A stretch of 17,232 nt of DNA. Origin: DATAEK01 sp036258055. Lineage in GTDB: Bacteria > Acidobacteriota > Vicinamibacteria > Vicinamibacterales > 2-12-FULL-66-21. Of this stretch, positions 1-7,075 are shown one piece after another. Location: NCBI GenBank assembly GCA_036258055.1, contig DATAEK010000216.1:1-17232 (forward strand). The letters are read 5' to 3'. A model generated the notes under the pieces. The model worked only from the letters and a program-made list of their open reading frames with translations, searched no databases and was not told the DNA's origin. How positions within the stretch are numbered: the first letter of the stretch is position 1; every line of letters starts with the position of its first letter. Both the position numbers and the translations under genes were made by a program.

Positions 1-107
1 GGTTTCTGCTCGTTGCTACTGGGCGGAGTCTGGCCTCGTGCGGAAGTGGCCATGAACGGTATCGTCGCGATGCAGCAGATCAGCGCGAGTTTCTGAGGAA
101 GCGTCAT
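1..107 (-). CDS. Partial secreted protein, N-terminal signal peptide only
   Basis: The minus strand opens with an ATG at 107-105 and runs open to the left edge, giving 35 residues; the rest lies outside the window. The peptide has a lysine-containing n-region (MTLPQK), a hydrophobic core (LALICCIATIPFMA) and a polar stretch with a plausible cleavage site around SARGQ, followed by a Pro/Ser-rich start of a mature domain. This is the layout of a Sec signal peptide, so the product is probably exported. No good Shine-Dalgarno sequence precedes the ATG, and the mature part is too short to name a family. It could be a chance open frame; the clean signal-peptide pattern is the only support. Confidence 0.5.
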   Translation of the reverse strand, partial: MTLPQKLALICCIATIPFMATSARGQTPPSSNEQK

Positions 108-315
108 CGGGGACGGTCGTGAGCAACGCCACTGCCAAGGCAAACGAGCGGGCCATCTTCCTCACAAACCTGAGACAGCCGAACGAGATGCATGTTTTGC
201 GGGTCGCAACTTCGAGGCGATCGACTACGTCATTGCGGAGGACCCCCTGAATAACGGAGCCTGCACGCGTGCTGCTTTCGCGACCGGGCGCGCCTCAAGA
301 GCTCGGCTCATCGAT

Positions 316-339
316 GATGAAGATGGAGATGGAGATGGA
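316..339. repeat. Short tandem repeat (GATGGA)3 plus one degenerate copy
   Basis: GATGGA occurs three times in a row at 322-339, preceded by GATGAA at 316-321. It lies just upstream of the CBS-domain remnant and, read in that frame, would encode alternating Asp and Gly. It is probably slippage-type decay sequence rather than functional. Confidence 0.6.
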
Positions 340-345
340 GGGCGT

Positions 346-552
346 ACGGAAACGGCTCCGCTAGAAAGGTGCTCGCCACCATGCGCCCGGGAGCGAACGC
401 AGATGGTCATCGTGATCGACGAGCACGGCGGCAGGTCCGGGATCGTCACGCTGAAGGATCTCTTCGAGGAAGTAGTTGGCGCGCTTCCTTTCACCACGTC
501 ATTCCGGGGGACCTCCGGTCAGACGATGCCGTTTCTCCGTGTTACGAGGCTG
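346..552 (+). pseudogene. Remnant of a CorC/HlyC-type CBS-domain protein
   Basis: In the frame of position 403 the DNA reads ERTQMVIVIDEHGG, then SGIVTLKDLFEEVVG, the signature of the second CBS domain of CorC/HlyC (CNNM-type) membrane proteins (family pattern: M-x-VVDEYGG-x-x-GLVTLEDLLEEIVG). Just before it the expected KVLATMR appears in another frame (about 367-387), while the preceding ETAPLE is back in the first frame. A one-base loss near 364-369 and a one-base gain near 384-391 would explain this, so two frameshifts cancel each other. After EEVVG the frame drifts into unrelated sequence and stops at 550-552. Neither the membrane domain nor the first CBS domain is visible upstream. This is a decayed fragment, not a working gene. 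Confidence 0.6.
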
Positions 553-625
553 TGACGAATCGCGGGTTGCGTCGATCTCTCGCCGCGGCAAGACCTTAGG
601 CTGGTTCGCAAGATGCGTCGCGGTA

Positions 626-640
626 TGGCATCTCCGGTGC
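626..640 (+). promoter_or_regulatory. Candidate sigma-54 promoter (-24/-12) for the outer-membrane protein gene
   Basis: TGGCAT (626-631), five bases, then GTGC (637-640) matches the sigma-54 consensus TGGCAC-N5-TTGC at 8 of 10 positions, including the essential GG and GC with correct spacing. Transcription would begin near 651-653, leaving about a 20-base leader with an AAAGG ribosome site before the ATG at 671. A sigma-54 activator is encoded at 13452-15224 in this window. This is pattern matching only. Confidence 0.4.
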
Positions 641-670
641 TGTAGCGGACCAGCGAAAGGATGCATCGTG

Positions 671-1378
671 ATGCGACACAAAACGATTCTCGGGTTGGTG
701 GTCGCGAGCCTGCTCGCGCCTATGTCCACGAGCGCTCTGGCGCAAGGGGTTCACTTCTCAGTCGGGGGCGGCTTCACCGCGCCGAACTCCGAGGTACGTG
801 ATCACCTGGGTAACGGCTACAACTTCACGATCGGCGTGCAGGCCGACGTGACCCCGGTCTTTGGCATCGAAGGGCTGTACAGCTTCAACGGTCTCGGGAG
901 CAAGGACCTCAGCATCAACGTGTTCCCACAGCCGGTCCCGACCGCCGGCGTTCCGACGAATCTTTCCGCGGACATGAACATGCAGTACGGCACGGTGAAC
1001 CTCGTCGTCCAGAGGCCTAACGGCGGGGTCAGACCGTACGGCCTCGTCGGCATGGGCGTGTACTACCGGCCGATCAAGGTCACAACACCTGGCGTCGGCT
1101 GGGTGCCGGGGTATTGCGACCCCTGGTTCTACGTCTGCTACCCGGGAGGCTGGGTCGAGACCACGAACATCATCGGCGAGCGCAGCTCCACCGACTTCGG
1201 GATGGACTTCGGCGGCGGTGTCAACTTCGGGATCGTGTTCGCGGAGATCCGCTATCACTACATCTGGGGTCCGGAGGTGGAAGTGCGAACACCCGCACAG
1301 CCGATTGCCGGAGTAAGTGCCGATACCCGCAAGGCCAACGGGCAGTTCCTCGCGACGACCTTCGGCGTTCGCTTCTGA
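671..1378 (+). CDS. Small outer-membrane beta-barrel protein
   Basis: The 235-residue product starts at ATG 671, placed there because AAAGG lies about 10 bases upstream and a clear Sec signal peptide follows (MRHKT, hydrophobic core, SALAQ with predicted cleavage after residue 24). The open frame extends upstream to 476, but that stretch is not signal-like. The mature part has alternating polar/hydrophobic strands with many Gly and aromatic residues (for example GYNFTIGVQADV, RPYGLVGMGVYY, DFGMDFGGGVNFG) and ends in Phe, the usual C-terminal outer-membrane sorting residue. It fits the broad OMP_b-brl/OmpW-like class of about 200-250 residues. Cys149 and Cys156 sit in an aromatic-rich insertion, probably an external loop closed by a disulfide. 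The substrate, if any, is unknown. It appears to be monocistronic, with a candidate sigma-54 promoter upstream. Confidence 0.85.
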   Translation: MRHKTILGLVVASLLAPMSTSALAQGVHFSVGGGFTAPNSEVRDHLGNGYNFTIGVQADVTPVFGIEGLYSFNGLGSKDLSINVFPQPVPTAGVPTNLSADMNMQYGTVNLVVQRPNGGVRPYGLVGMGVYYRPIKVTTPGVGWVPGYCDPWFYVCYPGGWVETTNIIGERSSTDFGMDFGGGVNFGIVFAEIRYHYIWGPEVEVRTPAQPIAGVSADTRKANGQFLATTFGVRF

Positions 1379-1738
1379 ACGCCTGGACTTGCTGCCGCGG
1401 CTTCTCCTCCCTCGGCAGTGACGCTCCCTCGTCCGGCGCGGTCGAGCAGATGCCCGGCCGGCCGGGCGAGAGGAGCGATCTGACGGATAACGAGTCCATT
1501 GCCTCCGGCATTTCAGACGGGCTCCGGGATTTCGGAGGTCGGCGCATCGGGCACTGCCTTCAAGATTCTCCGCTCGTGCTTCTGCGAGTCTCCGCGTCGA
1601 ACCGCTTCTTCAATGAAGATGGCCAGTCTTGCTCCCGCTCCCGAGTAACTCGCCCCACTCGGAGCGCGGACGCAACTCGAGAGCCTATGAGCGTCTTGTG
1701 GCATGCGCTGTGCCTCTCGATACCGGAGCCAATCTCGT
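1379..1738. other. 360-base stretch without a convincing gene
   Basis: No reading frame here has a ribosome site and protein-like composition. The only structure I see is the palindrome at 1452-1467. A short minus-strand open frame (1704-1513) resembles no family I know. The promoter of the downstream kinase operon presumably lies in the right part, but I find no clear -35/-10 or -24/-12 pair. Confidence 0.5.
1452..1467. repeat. Perfect 16-base palindrome GCCCGGCCGGCCGGGC
   Basis: A perfect self-complementary GC block lies 74 bases past the stop of the outer-membrane protein gene. It could act as a transcription pause or barrier, or just be a GC-rich chance palindrome. No T-run follows, so it is not a classical intrinsic terminator. 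Confidence 0.35.
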
Positions 1739-1885
1739 GTGAGCCAGTGGCTCAGCGTGAAGTTCGGGAAGAGCCTCGTCCGCGTGCCGTTCAGGATCCT
1801 GACGAAGGACGAGGAGCAGCTGTTGTCGAAGAACTACAAGGACATCCGCAAGCAGGTTCAGGACGCGTTCAAGAAAAAGAGCTGA
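1739..1885 (+). CDS. Small hypothetical protein upstream of the hybrid kinase
   Basis: I chose GTG 1739 (48 residues, beginning MSQWLSVKFGKSL) because GGAG lies 10 bases upstream; an in-frame ATG at 1703 would add an Arg/Ser-rich leader that looks non-coding. The C-terminal half is strongly charged and probably helical (LTKDEEQLLSKNYKDIRKQV, then a Lys-rich end), with codons like its neighbours. The stop is 39 bases before the kinase start, so the two are probably cotranscribed. I recognise no family. It could be a real small cytoplasmic protein or the surviving C-terminus of a longer, decayed gene; the upstream frame is closed at 1688. Confidence 0.45.
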   Translation: MSQWLSVKFGKSLVRVPFRILTKDEEQLLSKNYKDIRKQVQDAFKKKS

Positions 1886-1913
1886 GACCCCGTCCGAAGC
1901 TCTCACTGCCCGC

Positions 1914-1919
1914 AGGAGG
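1914..1919 (+). promoter_or_regulatory. Shine-Dalgarno AGGAGG deciding a TTG start
   Basis: A full AGGAGG lies 5 bases before TTG 1925, with no in-frame ATG near it. This supports the unusual start codon of the hybrid kinase. Confidence 0.75.
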
Positions 1920-1924
1920 GTTGC

Positions 1925-4900
1925 TTGACCTCGCCGGCCATCGGCAGCATCTGGCGACGAGCTCCGCTCCTCGTAGAGCGAGCCGCCTCGGTGCTGTCGA
2001 CGGTGAGGGGCCGGCTGTCGGCTCTCGTCCTGGTGGCGCTGGTCCCGGCGCTCGTGATCCTGGCTTACGACGCGTGGTTGGCCCGCTCGGCAGGCCTCGC
2101 TGCGCTGACCGATCTCTCCACACGCGTCGTCCGCCTGATGCAGCGCGAGCTGGACGACCGTATCACGCGCGCCGCGAGCCGGATCGGCCAGTTGGCGTCG
2201 GACCCGGACGTCATCGCCCTTTCTCAGAGCGCGACGCGGAAGCTGGTCGATGCCGTTCGCGACGATCGTCTCTACAACAACGTGCTCGTCGCCGACGGCG
2301 CCACCGGTGACGTGCGGCTGAGCGCGGTCCCGCTCGACCACCAGGCGAACGCAAAAGAGCTGCTCGCCTATCAGCGGGCCCGCCGCACGCTCGACTTCGC
2401 GACCGGCGCTTTTCTTCCCGAGCCGGCGACAGGCGAGCCGGGTCTCAACCTCGCGCAGCCCGCCGTCAACGATGTGGGCGTCGTGACGTCCATCGTGTGG
2501 GCCAGCCTCGATCTCGACTGGGTGAGCGGCTTCATCGAGCGCGCTGGCCTGCCCGCAAATACTGTCCTGACGGTGATCGACGATCGAGGGATCGTGCAGT
2601 ACCGCTCCGAGGACCTCGAGAAGTACGTCGGGAAGCCTGCGGGATCTTACGTAACGGCGCTCGGCGGCGCCGCCGGGAGCGCTGTGGACGCCGCCGGCCT
2701 CGACGGCGTCGAGCGTTTGTACGTCGCTGAAGCGCTGGAGTTCAACGGCCAGCGGACGGGTAGCCGCGTCACGCTCGGCATACCGCTGCACCCCTATCGC
2801 ACTGCCTTGAACGCCGCGCTCCTCCGCAACGTCGCGCTTCTCGCGATGGGCACACTGCTGTGTTTCCTGATGGCATGGCTCGTCGCCGAGGCGCTGTTTC
2901 TGCGCGAGTTGAGGCCAATTCTTACCACTGCCCGCCGAGTCTCGACTGGCGACCTCGAGGCTCGAACAGGTCTCGGTGAGGGCCGCGGCGAGATGCGCGA
3001 GCTCGGCCGTGCCATCGACGATGCGGTCGCCGCGCTGCAGACGTCACATCGAGACCTCGTCACGGCGCGCGAGGAGGCGGAGGAGGCCAATCGCGCGAAG
3101 GGATCGTTCCTCGCGATGATGAGCCACGAGATCCGCACGCCGATGAATGCGATCATCAACATGAACGGGCTGGCGCTCGAAAGCGAGCTTCCGCCCAAGG
3201 CCCACCAGTACGTCAGCGTCGCGTACTCGTCGGCGCGCAACCTGCTCGGGATTCTCAACGACATCCTGGACTTCTCGAAGATCGAAGCAGGCAAGCTGCA
3301 GCTCGAGGAGGCGCCTTTCAGCGTCAGGGAGGTACTCGAGGAGGTCACCGAGACGTTCAGAGCGATGGTGACCCAGAAGCACGTCGAGCTGATTACGCAC
3401 GCAGTTCCAACGGTTCCCGACCGGCTCGTGGGCGACGCCCTCCGTTTCCGGCAGGTGCTCACGAACCTCGTCGGCAACGCGTTCAAGTTCACGCAGGAAG
3501 GCGAGGTCGTGCTGAAAGTGGAGCCGATTTCCTCCGTGGACGAGAGCCCTGGCTACGTCAACCTGCGCGTCACCGTCACCGACACCGGAATCGGGATCGC
3601 GAAGGAGCAGCAGGGCAAACTCTTTCAGTCCTTCACTCAGGCTGACAGCTCGACGTCGCGGCAGTACGGCGGTACCGGGCTCGGGCTGGCGATCAGCCGG
3701 CGCCTGGCGCGCCTCATGGGCGGCGACCTCACATTCGAGAGCGCGCCAGGCGCCGGCACGTCCTTCTACTTCACCGCGCGCTTCGCGATCGATGCACAAC
3801 AGGAGGCCCAGGCACGCGTCGCCCCTTCCACGCTCACTGAGCGCCCGGTGCTCATCGTCGAGGACTCGGCCACGAGCCGCGAGCTGGTGGAGACGCTGTT
3901 GCGAGGCTGGTTGATCCCTCCCGTCTCTGTCGCGAGCGCTGAGGAGGGTCTGATGCTCCTCGAACACCACAATCACGAAGGCAGCCCCGATCCGTTTGGC
4001 CTCGTCATCCTCGACTGGATGCTGCCGGGGATGAACGGCCTCGACGCGGCCGAACGGATCCGCGCCCGAGCCGAGACCCGCCGGCTGCCGATCATCATGA
4101 TCAGCGCGTACGCGGGAAAAGAAGAGGAGGCGCGCTGCGCCGAACTCGGCGTCAACGTGTTCCTGCGCAAGCCCCTCACCGCTTCCGCGCTCTTCGACGC
4201 GATCGTGCAATCCCAGGGCGTTCACGTCCACACCGTGCGCCGTGGACTCGACGTGCCGCTCGAGCGTGAGTTCGAAGGCGTGCAAGCGCTGCTGGCCGAG
4301 GACAACGAGGCCAACCAGATGGTCGCGATCGAGCTTCTGGCGCGACTGGGAATCGAGCTCGACGTCGCTCGAAACGGCCGCGAAGCGGTCACGATGGCTC
4401 AGGCCGCGCCGTCGAAATATGCCGCCATCCTGATGGACATGCAGATGCCGGAGCTGGACGGGCTCGGGGCAACCCGCGCGCTGCGTGCCGATACGCGTTT
4501 CGCGAGGATCCCGATCATCGCCATGACCGCCAACGCGATGAAAGCCGATCTCGATGCGTGTCTCGCGGCGGGGATGAACGATCACGTGACGAAGCCGATC
4601 GATCGCAAGGCGCTCGTCGCCACGCTGCGGCGGTGGCTGCCCGGACGCGCGGCCGGGTCATCCTCGACGCGCGCGATGTCGAGCGACCACAGCCGGCAGG
4701 CCGCAACGTCCGGCTCTGTTTCTCCACCGTCTCCATCGCACGACTCGAACCCCGTCCTCGACGGCATTGACGTCGATGGTACGCTACAGCGGCTTGGAAT
4801 CGACCGCGCCAGCCTCGAACGGATGCTGCTGCGGTTTGCGGAGGGACAGCAACAGACGCTCGCATCGTTGCGCGCTGCGGTCGGCGACGGCGACTCTGCG

Positions 4901-5353
4901 GCGGCAGCGAGGCACGCGCACGCCATCGCAGGCGCAGCCGGAAATCTCGGTGCTGACGCGCTTCGTGCCGCCACGAAAGCGCTCGAACAGGCGGGTCGCG
5001 AAGGCCGCACGGACCTCTCCGCGCTTCTCGCCGCCGTCGAGGATCAGGCGGCCGTTGTCTTCAGCTCGATCGCGACGCTTCGACCCGAGGAGCAGCGCGG
5101 CGCGGATACGCGAACACGTCCATTCGACCGTGCGGCGGCGGGCGCTGCGCTGGAACGTCTGACCGCGGCCCTTGACAACTTCGACCTGTCGTTGGCGAGC
5201 GGAGCACTCGCCGATCTTGGCAAGTGCGGCCTTCCAGCCGAGACGGCAGGCGATTTCGCGCGCCTGCAACATTGCGTCGACGGATACGAGTACGACGAGG
5301 CTCGCGGGATCGCCTCCCGGCTCCTCGCCCGTGTACACAGCGCGGATGCCTGA
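1925..5353 (+). CDS. Membrane hybrid histidine kinase with two receivers and HPt
   Basis: The 1142-residue protein starts at TTG. Order of parts: TM1 about 31-49; a periplasmic sensor of about 250 residues (PDC/CHASE-like by size and place, family not certain); TM2 about 302-322; HAMP about 326-379; HisKA with phospho-His401 in SHEIRTP; HATPase with DTGIGI at 553 and GGTGLGL at 582; receiver 1 (VLIVED at 642, phospho-Asp697 in LDWMLPGMNG); receiver 2 (AEDN near 791, Asp838 in MDMQMPELDG, KP pair present); a Ser/Pro-rich linker; HPt with His999 in AHAIAGAAGN; and a helical tail of about 100 residues. All phosphorelay residues are intact, so a His-Asp-His relay like that of BarA-type kinases is expected. 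The REC-phosphatase gene follows after 21 bases and is the likely target. The signal sensed is unknown. Confidence 0.93.
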   Translation: MTSPAIGSIWRRAPLLVERAASVLSTVRGRLSALVLVALVPALVILAYDAWLARSAGLAALTDLSTRVVRLMQRELDDRITRAASRIGQLASDPDVIALSQSATRKLVDAVRDDRLYNNVLVADGATGDVRLSAVPLDHQANAKELLAYQRARRTLDFATGAFLPEPATGEPGLNLAQPAVNDVGVVTSIVWASLDLDWVSGFIERAGLPANTVLTVIDDRGIVQYRSEDLEKYVGKPAGSYVTALGGAAGSAVDAAGLDGVERLYVAEALEFNGQRTGSRVTLGIPLHPYRTALNAALLRNVALLAMGTLLCFLMAWLVAEALFLRELRPILTTARRVSTGDLEARTGLGEGRGEMRELGRAIDDAVAALQTSHRDLVTAREEAEEANRAKGSFLAMMSHEIRTPMNAIINMNGLALESELPPKAHQYVSVAYSSARNLLGILNDILDFSKIEAGKLQLEEAPFSVREVLEEVTETFRAMVTQKHVELITHAVPTVPDRLVGDALRFRQVLTNLVGNAFKFTQEGEVVLKVEPISSVDESPGYVNLRVTVTDTGIGIAKEQQGKLFQSFTQADSSTSRQYGGTGLGLAISRRLARLMGGDLTFESAPGAGTSFYFTARFAIDAQQEAQARVAPSTLTERPVLIVEDSATSRELVETLLRGWLIPPVSVASAEEGLMLLEHHNHEGSPDPFGLVILDWMLPGMNGLDAAERIRARAETRRLPIIMISAYAGKEEEARCAELGVNVFLRKPLTASALFDAIVQSQGVHVHTVRRGLDVPLEREFEGVQALLAEDNEANQMVAIELLARLGIELDVARNGREAVTMAQAAPSKYAAILMDMQMPELDGLGATRALRADTRFARIPIIAMTANAMKADLDACLAAGMNDHVTKPIDRKALVATLRRWLPGRAAGSSSTRAMSSDHSRQAATSGSVSPPSPSHDSNPVLDGIDVDGTLQRLGIDRASLERMLLRFAEGQQQTLASLRAAVGDGDSAAAARHAHAIAGAAGNLGADALRAATKALEQAGREGRTDLSALLAAVEDQAAVVFSSIATLRPEEQRGADTRTRPFDRAAAGAALERLTAALDNFDLSLASGALADLGKCGLPAETAGDFARLQHCVDGYEYDEARGIASRLLARVHSADA

Positions 5354-5364
5354 CGTACGCCACT

Positions 5365-5369
5365 GGAGG
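5365..5369 (+). promoter_or_regulatory. Shine-Dalgarno GGAGG deciding a second TTG start
   Basis: GGAGG lies 5 bases upstream of TTG 5375, the same spacing as at the preceding gene. It fixes the start of the receiver/phosphatase gene, whose first residues (MKELSDCRVLIVDD) begin exactly where a receiver domain should. Confidence 0.7.
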
Positions 5370-5374
5370 CATTC

Positions 5375-6538
5375 TTGAAAGAATTATCCGATTGCCGCGT
5401 GCTCATCGTCGACGACGTCAAGGCCAACGTCGACATCCTGGTGCAGGCCCTGCGCGATGACTACAAGCTCTCGGTCGCCCTCGGTGGTCAGCAGGCGTTG
5501 GATGCGGTACTGCGAACCCCACCCGATCTCGTTCTCCTCGACATCGTCATGCCGGACATCGACGGCTACGAAATCTGCCGGCGGCTGCGCGCGGCGGATG
5601 CGACGCGCGATCTGCCGATCATGTTTCTCAGCTCGCTCGAGGACGTGAAGGACAAGGCCCGCGGCTTCGAGGTCGGAGGCAACGACTATCTCACCAAGCC
5701 GTTCGAGGTGCTCGAAGTGAAGGCGCGCGTCCGTTCGCTGCTGCGCGCCAAGGCCTACGCCGACGCCGTGAAGGCGGCGGCCGAGCGCGACCTGCGCATC
5801 GCACGCGAGATTCAGATGGGCCTGCTGCCGGCGAACGTGTCGGCGCAGATCGAAGGGACCGGGCTCGAGGTGTACGCGATCATGGAGCCCGCGCAGCAGG
5901 TCGGTGGTGATCTGTTCGAAGTTCTGCGGCTCGGCCCCGATCGCGTGCTCGTGGCCGTCGGCGACGTGTCGGGAAAGGGCATTCCCGCGGCGCTGTTCAT
6001 GGCGGTGACGATGACGCTCCTGCGCAGCATGGCGCGGCAAGGCTACGCACCCGAAGAGATCCTGCGACGGCTGAACGACGAGCTGCTGGAACAGAACCCG
6101 CGAGGAATGTTCGTGACGCTCCAGTGCATGCTCTTCGACCTCGCCACGCGTTCGGTCACGTGCGCCAGCGCTGGGCACCACACCGCTGCTCTTGTGACGC
6201 CAGGACAGCCGCCGCGTCTTGTCTTCACGTCCTCCGGTCGGGTCCTCGCCTTGATGCCGGCCGGCGAGATCCCCAGCGAGACGCTCGCGCTTCAGCCCGG
6301 CGAAACCCTGGTGCTGTTCACCGATGGGGTGAGCGAGGCCTTCGACGCGAACCAGGAGCTTTTCGGAGAAGAACGGCTGCTGGCACTTCTCGCGGCCTCA
6401 CCGAAGCAGAGCGCGCGCGAGACGACACTCAGCGTCCTCGACGCCGTGCGCCGGCACGCCACCGGCGCCAAACAGTCTGACGACATCACCGTGCTGTCGG
6501 TCCGATACGAGGGCCGGGCGGCGGTCGCTTCAGCATGA
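5375..6538 (+). CDS. Receiver-PP2C (SpoIIE/RsbU-type) serine phosphatase response regulator
   Basis: The 387-residue cytoplasmic protein begins with a receiver domain: acidic pair in IVDDVKANVD, phospho-Asp56 in LLDIVMPDIDG, TKP lysine in NDYLTKPFE. A coiled-coil linker containing AREIQMGLLP follows, typical of RsbU-like enzymes, then a PPM/SpoIIE phosphatase domain with metal-site motifs GGDLFE, GDVSGKG, SAGHH, FTDGVSEAFD and QSDDIT. The family dephosphorylates STAS-domain anti-anti-sigma proteins in partner-switching. It lies 21 bases after the hybrid kinase, so phosphate from the kinase HPt probably reaches Asp56 and switches the phosphatase. No stand-alone STAS antagonist or anti-sigma kinase is in the window, so its substrate is encoded elsewhere. 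Confidence 0.93.
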   Translation: MKELSDCRVLIVDDVKANVDILVQALRDDYKLSVALGGQQALDAVLRTPPDLVLLDIVMPDIDGYEICRRLRAADATRDLPIMFLSSLEDVKDKARGFEVGGNDYLTKPFEVLEVKARVRSLLRAKAYADAVKAAAERDLRIAREIQMGLLPANVSAQIEGTGLEVYAIMEPAQQVGGDLFEVLRLGPDRVLVAVGDVSGKGIPAALFMAVTMTLLRSMARQGYAPEEILRRLNDELLEQNPRGMFVTLQCMLFDLATRSVTCASAGHHTAALVTPGQPPRLVFTSSGRVLALMPAGEIPSETLALQPGETLVLFTDGVSEAFDANQELFGEERLLALLAASPKQSARETTLSVLDAVRRHATGAKQSDDITVLSVRYEGRAAVASA

Positions 6539-6542
6539 AGCA

Positions 6543-6581
6543 GGGGTCACGAGCTGAAGGGCGCAGTTGAGTTCGTGCCCC
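6543..6581. terminator. Possible bidirectional hairpin between converging genes
   Basis: GGGG-t-CACGA (6543-6552) can pair with TCGTG-CCCC (6573-6581), leaving a loop of about 20 bases. It lies just past the phosphatase stop in the 126-base gap between two converging operons, where a terminator is expected. There is no T-run, so it is only a candidate. Confidence 0.3.
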
Positions 6582-6664
6582 GGATAGCGAGTGGGCCGTC
6601 AACGGTGAGAAGCGCTGACAACCTCGAACCCGGTAGAACGGCCGGCACGAAGTAGGATCTTCGG

Positions 6665-7075
6665 TCAGTGGACCGCCGACACGAACGGCCGTCCCGCTCG
6701 CGCTTCCTGCACGGCGAGCTTCAGGTCGGAGACGAGCCGCGGCTTGACGACATAGCCGATTCCGCCAGCGGCTCTCGCGGCCAGAACGAACGCTTCGTCG
6801 TCGTGCACGGTGAGAAACACCACGGCGGCCGTCGAACCAGACTGACGGAGACGAACCGCGACGTCGAAGCCGCTCATCCCCGGCATCGAAATATCGAGCA
6901 CGATGACGTGCGGCCCCAGGGTTCGGGCCGCATCGAGCGCCGCAGCGCCGTCTTTGACCGCTCCGACAATCTCGCAGCAGGGCTTCAGCACCGCGGCCAC
7001 TCGAGCGAGCATCGCGTCGTTGTCGTCGACCAGCAGCACGCGCGTCGGCTCAGACGATGTGGTGCTTGACGGCAT
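6665..7075 (-). CDS. Receiver-only response regulator
   Basis: The 136-residue protein is a single receiver domain: LLVDDND acidic cluster, phospho-Asp61 in VLDISMPGMSG, switch Thr89 in FLTVHDD, Lys111 in VVKP. It stops at GRPFVSAVH, which resembles the end of the receiver and start of the linker in NarL-type regulators, but no helix-turn-helix follows. It probably arose from such a regulator by loss of the output domain. Its ATG lies inside the end of the upstream NarL-type gene (26-base overlap; GGAG about 10 bases before the ATG), so translation is likely coupled. Likely roles are phosphate sink, shuttle or protein-protein regulator for the upstream kinase; which one is inference. Confidence 0.9.
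   Translation of the reverse strand: MPSSTTSSEPTRVLLVDDNDAMLARVAAVLKPCCEIVGAVKDGAAALDAARTLGPHVIVLDISMPGMSGFDVAVRLRQSGSTAAVVFLTVHDDEAFVLAARAAGGIGYVVKPRLVSDLKLAVQEARAGRPFVSAVH

Noticed and set aside
1513..1704. 63-codon minus-strand open frame between the barrel and kinase genes
   Set aside because: No ribosome site or recognisable family; composition is not convincingly coding.
1114..2310. 398-codon plus-strand open frame bridging the barrel gene and the kinase
   Set aside because: It crosses two genes in another frame, has low-complexity Arg-rich content, and competes with the TTG start supported by AGGAGG.
3044..4585. 513-codon open frame on the minus strand inside the hybrid kinase
   Set aside because: It is antisense to clearly coding HisKA/HATPase/receiver sequence; its His/Arg/Asp-rich translation has no domain pattern. 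High GC produces such frames.
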